Shown here: piece by piece, positions 62,984 through 64,000 of the stretch | Numbering within the stretch: the first letter of the stretch is position 1 | Layout: each line of letters opens with the position of its first letter | Origin: Gryllotalpicola protaetiae | GTDB taxonomy: Bacteria; Actinomycetota; Actinomycetes; Actinomycetales; Microbacteriaceae | NCBI RefSeq assembly: GCF_003627055.1 | Contig: NZ_CP032624.1 | Location: 1,550,001 to 1,614,000 of the forward strand | Direction of reading: 5' to 3' | DNA length: 64,000 nucleotides | Notes under the pieces: model-generated | What the model was told of the DNA's origin: nothing | Databases searched by the model: none | Seen by the model: the letters and a program-made list of their open reading frames with translations, nothing else | Program-made: the position numbers and the translations under genes

Positions 62984-63015
62984 CTCGAACACTTCAATCG
63001 AAAGGCAGCACCGCA

Positions 63016-63915
63016 ATGACCACCAACCAGATAACCGTGACGTTGAACAACGGCCTTGCGATCCCGGCCCTCGGCTTCGGCGTGTTCCAGGCCTCCCCGG
63101 AGGACACCGTCACCTCCGTGACGACCGCCCTGCAGGGCGGCTATCGGCTGATCGACACCGCCGCCTCCTACGGCAATGAGCGCGAGGTCGGCGTAGGCAT
63201 CCGGCGATCCGGCATCGACCGCTCCGAGATCGTCATCGAGTCGAAGCTGTGGATCAGCGACTACGCCGACGACAAGCCCGAAGTCGGGTTCGAGGCGAGC
63301 CTGCGCCGTCTCGGCGTGGACTACGTCGACCTGTATCTGCTGCACCAGCCCACCCCGGCCGATTTCGATGACACCATCGCCGCCTACCAGCTGCTCGAGC
63401 GCAAGCTCGCCGAGGGCAAGGTGCACGCCATCGGCGTCGCCAACTTCAGCCCCGACCACCTCACCCGGCTCCTCGACACGGTCGACACCGTCCCGGCGGT
63501 CAACCAGGTCGAAGTCCACCCGTACTTCACGAACGCCACCGTGCAGCACGCCGACACGACGCTCGGCATCCTCACCCAGGCGTGGTCGCCGATCGGCGGC
63601 ATCCACCGTTACCGGCCCTCCGATGGGGCCGGCGCCGGGAACGTGTTCGAGAACCCCGTCATCACGGGACTGGCGGCGAAGTACGGCAAGAGCCCGGCGC
63701 AGGTGATCCTGCGCTGGCACCTCGACGAAGGCCGCTCCGCGCTGCCGAAGTCGACGCACGCGAACCGCATCGCGGAGAACTTCGACGTCTTCGACTTCAC
63801 CCTGACCTCCGACGAGCTCGCCGCGATCGACGCTCTCGACACCGGCCTGCGCGGCGGCCCCGACCCGGAGCTGCTGAACACCCGTACCTTCCCCCGCGCC
63901 GTGGACAACAGCTGA
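63016..63915 (+). CDS. Aldo-keto reductase
   Basis: 299 residues. Catalytic tetrad Asp47, Tyr52, Lys77 and His110 (DTAASYGNE, ESKLW, LLHQP) is intact. Related to 2,5-diketo-gluconate reductases. GAAAGG precedes ATG 63016. It follows the alcohol dehydrogenase by 32 nt, probably one operon. Confidence 0.9.
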   Translation: MTTNQITVTLNNGLAIPALGFGVFQASPEDTVTSVTTALQGGYRLIDTAASYGNEREVGVGIRRSGIDRSEIVIESKLWISDYADDKPEVGFEASLRRLGVDYVDLYLLHQPTPADFDDTIAAYQLLERKLAEGKVHAIGVANFSPDHLTRLLDTVDTVPAVNQVEVHPYFTNATVQHADTTLGILTQAWSPIGGIHRYRPSDGAGAGNVFENPVITGLAAKYGKSPAQVILRWHLDEGRSALPKSTHANRIAENFDVFDFTLTSDELAAIDALDTGLRGGPDPELLNTRTFPRAVDNS

Positions 63916-63920
63916 GAGCG

Positions 63921-64000
63921 ATGACCGAAACCACCTCCCTCCCGCTCGCGGCGTCACCGGGCGCGTCCCGGGCGCCCCGAGCCGGGCATCCTGGTGCGGC
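63921..64000 (+). CDS. Partial gene at right edge
   Basis: 26 codons starting MTETTSLPLAASPG run off the window. ATG 63921 lies 5 nt after the aldo-keto reductase stop, so it is an operon member. The visible part is too short to identify. Confidence 0.45.
   Translation, partial: MTETTSLPLAASPGASRAPRAGHPGA

Overview
The window is high-GC DNA from an actinobacterium, most likely a member of Microbacteriaceae. That placement is an inference from base composition, the protein families (DUF6153, DUF2637, an mIHF-like protein, DedA, DUF2127) and the very common arrangement of a TANNNT-type -10 box whose first base lies exactly 12 nt before the start codon, which predicts leaderless mRNAs. No rRNA gene or CRISPR array was seen. 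The only tRNA is a broken tRNA-Gly(CCC).

Layout. (1) 1-2.6 kb is ordinary chromosome on the minus strand: an MFS exporter, a small membrane protein, DUF2127 and DedA. (2) At 2587 the 5' half of a tRNA-Gly(CCC) runs straight into foreign sequence, followed by a tyrosine integrase (2816-4132) and a convergent tandem-domain excisionase-like gene (4126-4587). This looks like the left end of an integrated mobile element. (3) About 4.6 to 49.8 kb is accessory DNA: dozens of short unknown genes plus recognisable modules. These are a deoxyribonucleotidase (6134), a serine resolvase (9411), a SAP-domain protein (13760) and a zinc-ribbon/Vsr-like nuclease protein (15004), a pilin-like/LRR plus VirB2-like block with an mIHF-like and a J-domain protein (18857-21963), a TIGR02391 protein (22548), an HNH nuclease (26861), a ParA-like ATPase coupled to a HEPN protein (32043-33685), a replication-relaxation-like protein (33720), a five-gene operon with three pilin-like proteins (35845-40075), a VirB6/TrbL-like protein with a VirB1-like wall hydrolase (43140-48085), and a DUF2637 protein (49178). 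I found no relaxase, VirB4 or VirD4 in the window. A 21-codon stub follows the hydrolase. The element is therefore either decayed, non-autonomous, or continues elsewhere. Its right attachment site was not found. (4) 50-54.6 kb carries an esterase, a three-gene signalling set and a complete IS481-family insertion with a GCTAGG target duplication, next to a truncated second copy of the DUF2637-type C-terminal domain. (5) 54.8-59.4 kb is a copper-type metal-handling module (DUF6153, DUF305 lipoprotein, CopB-like P-type ATPase, M23 peptidase). (6) 59.7-64 kb has redox genes: a flavodoxin lipoprotein, DUF2255, an XRE regulator divergent from a zinc alcohol dehydrogenase, and an aldo-keto reductase.

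The most striking structure is a recurring promoter, GCCGCG joined to CATAGG/CATAGT or to CTCAT, found at about 18 places between 5.4 and 49.1 kb on both strands. In ten cases the start codon is exactly 12 nt after the first base of the hexamer. This suggests the element's scattered genes share one promoter signature. A second is a dense group of perfect hairpins at 41.84-42.60 kb in a 1.3-kb gene-free stretch just upstream of the VirB6-like gene. That group is a candidate transfer or replication origin.
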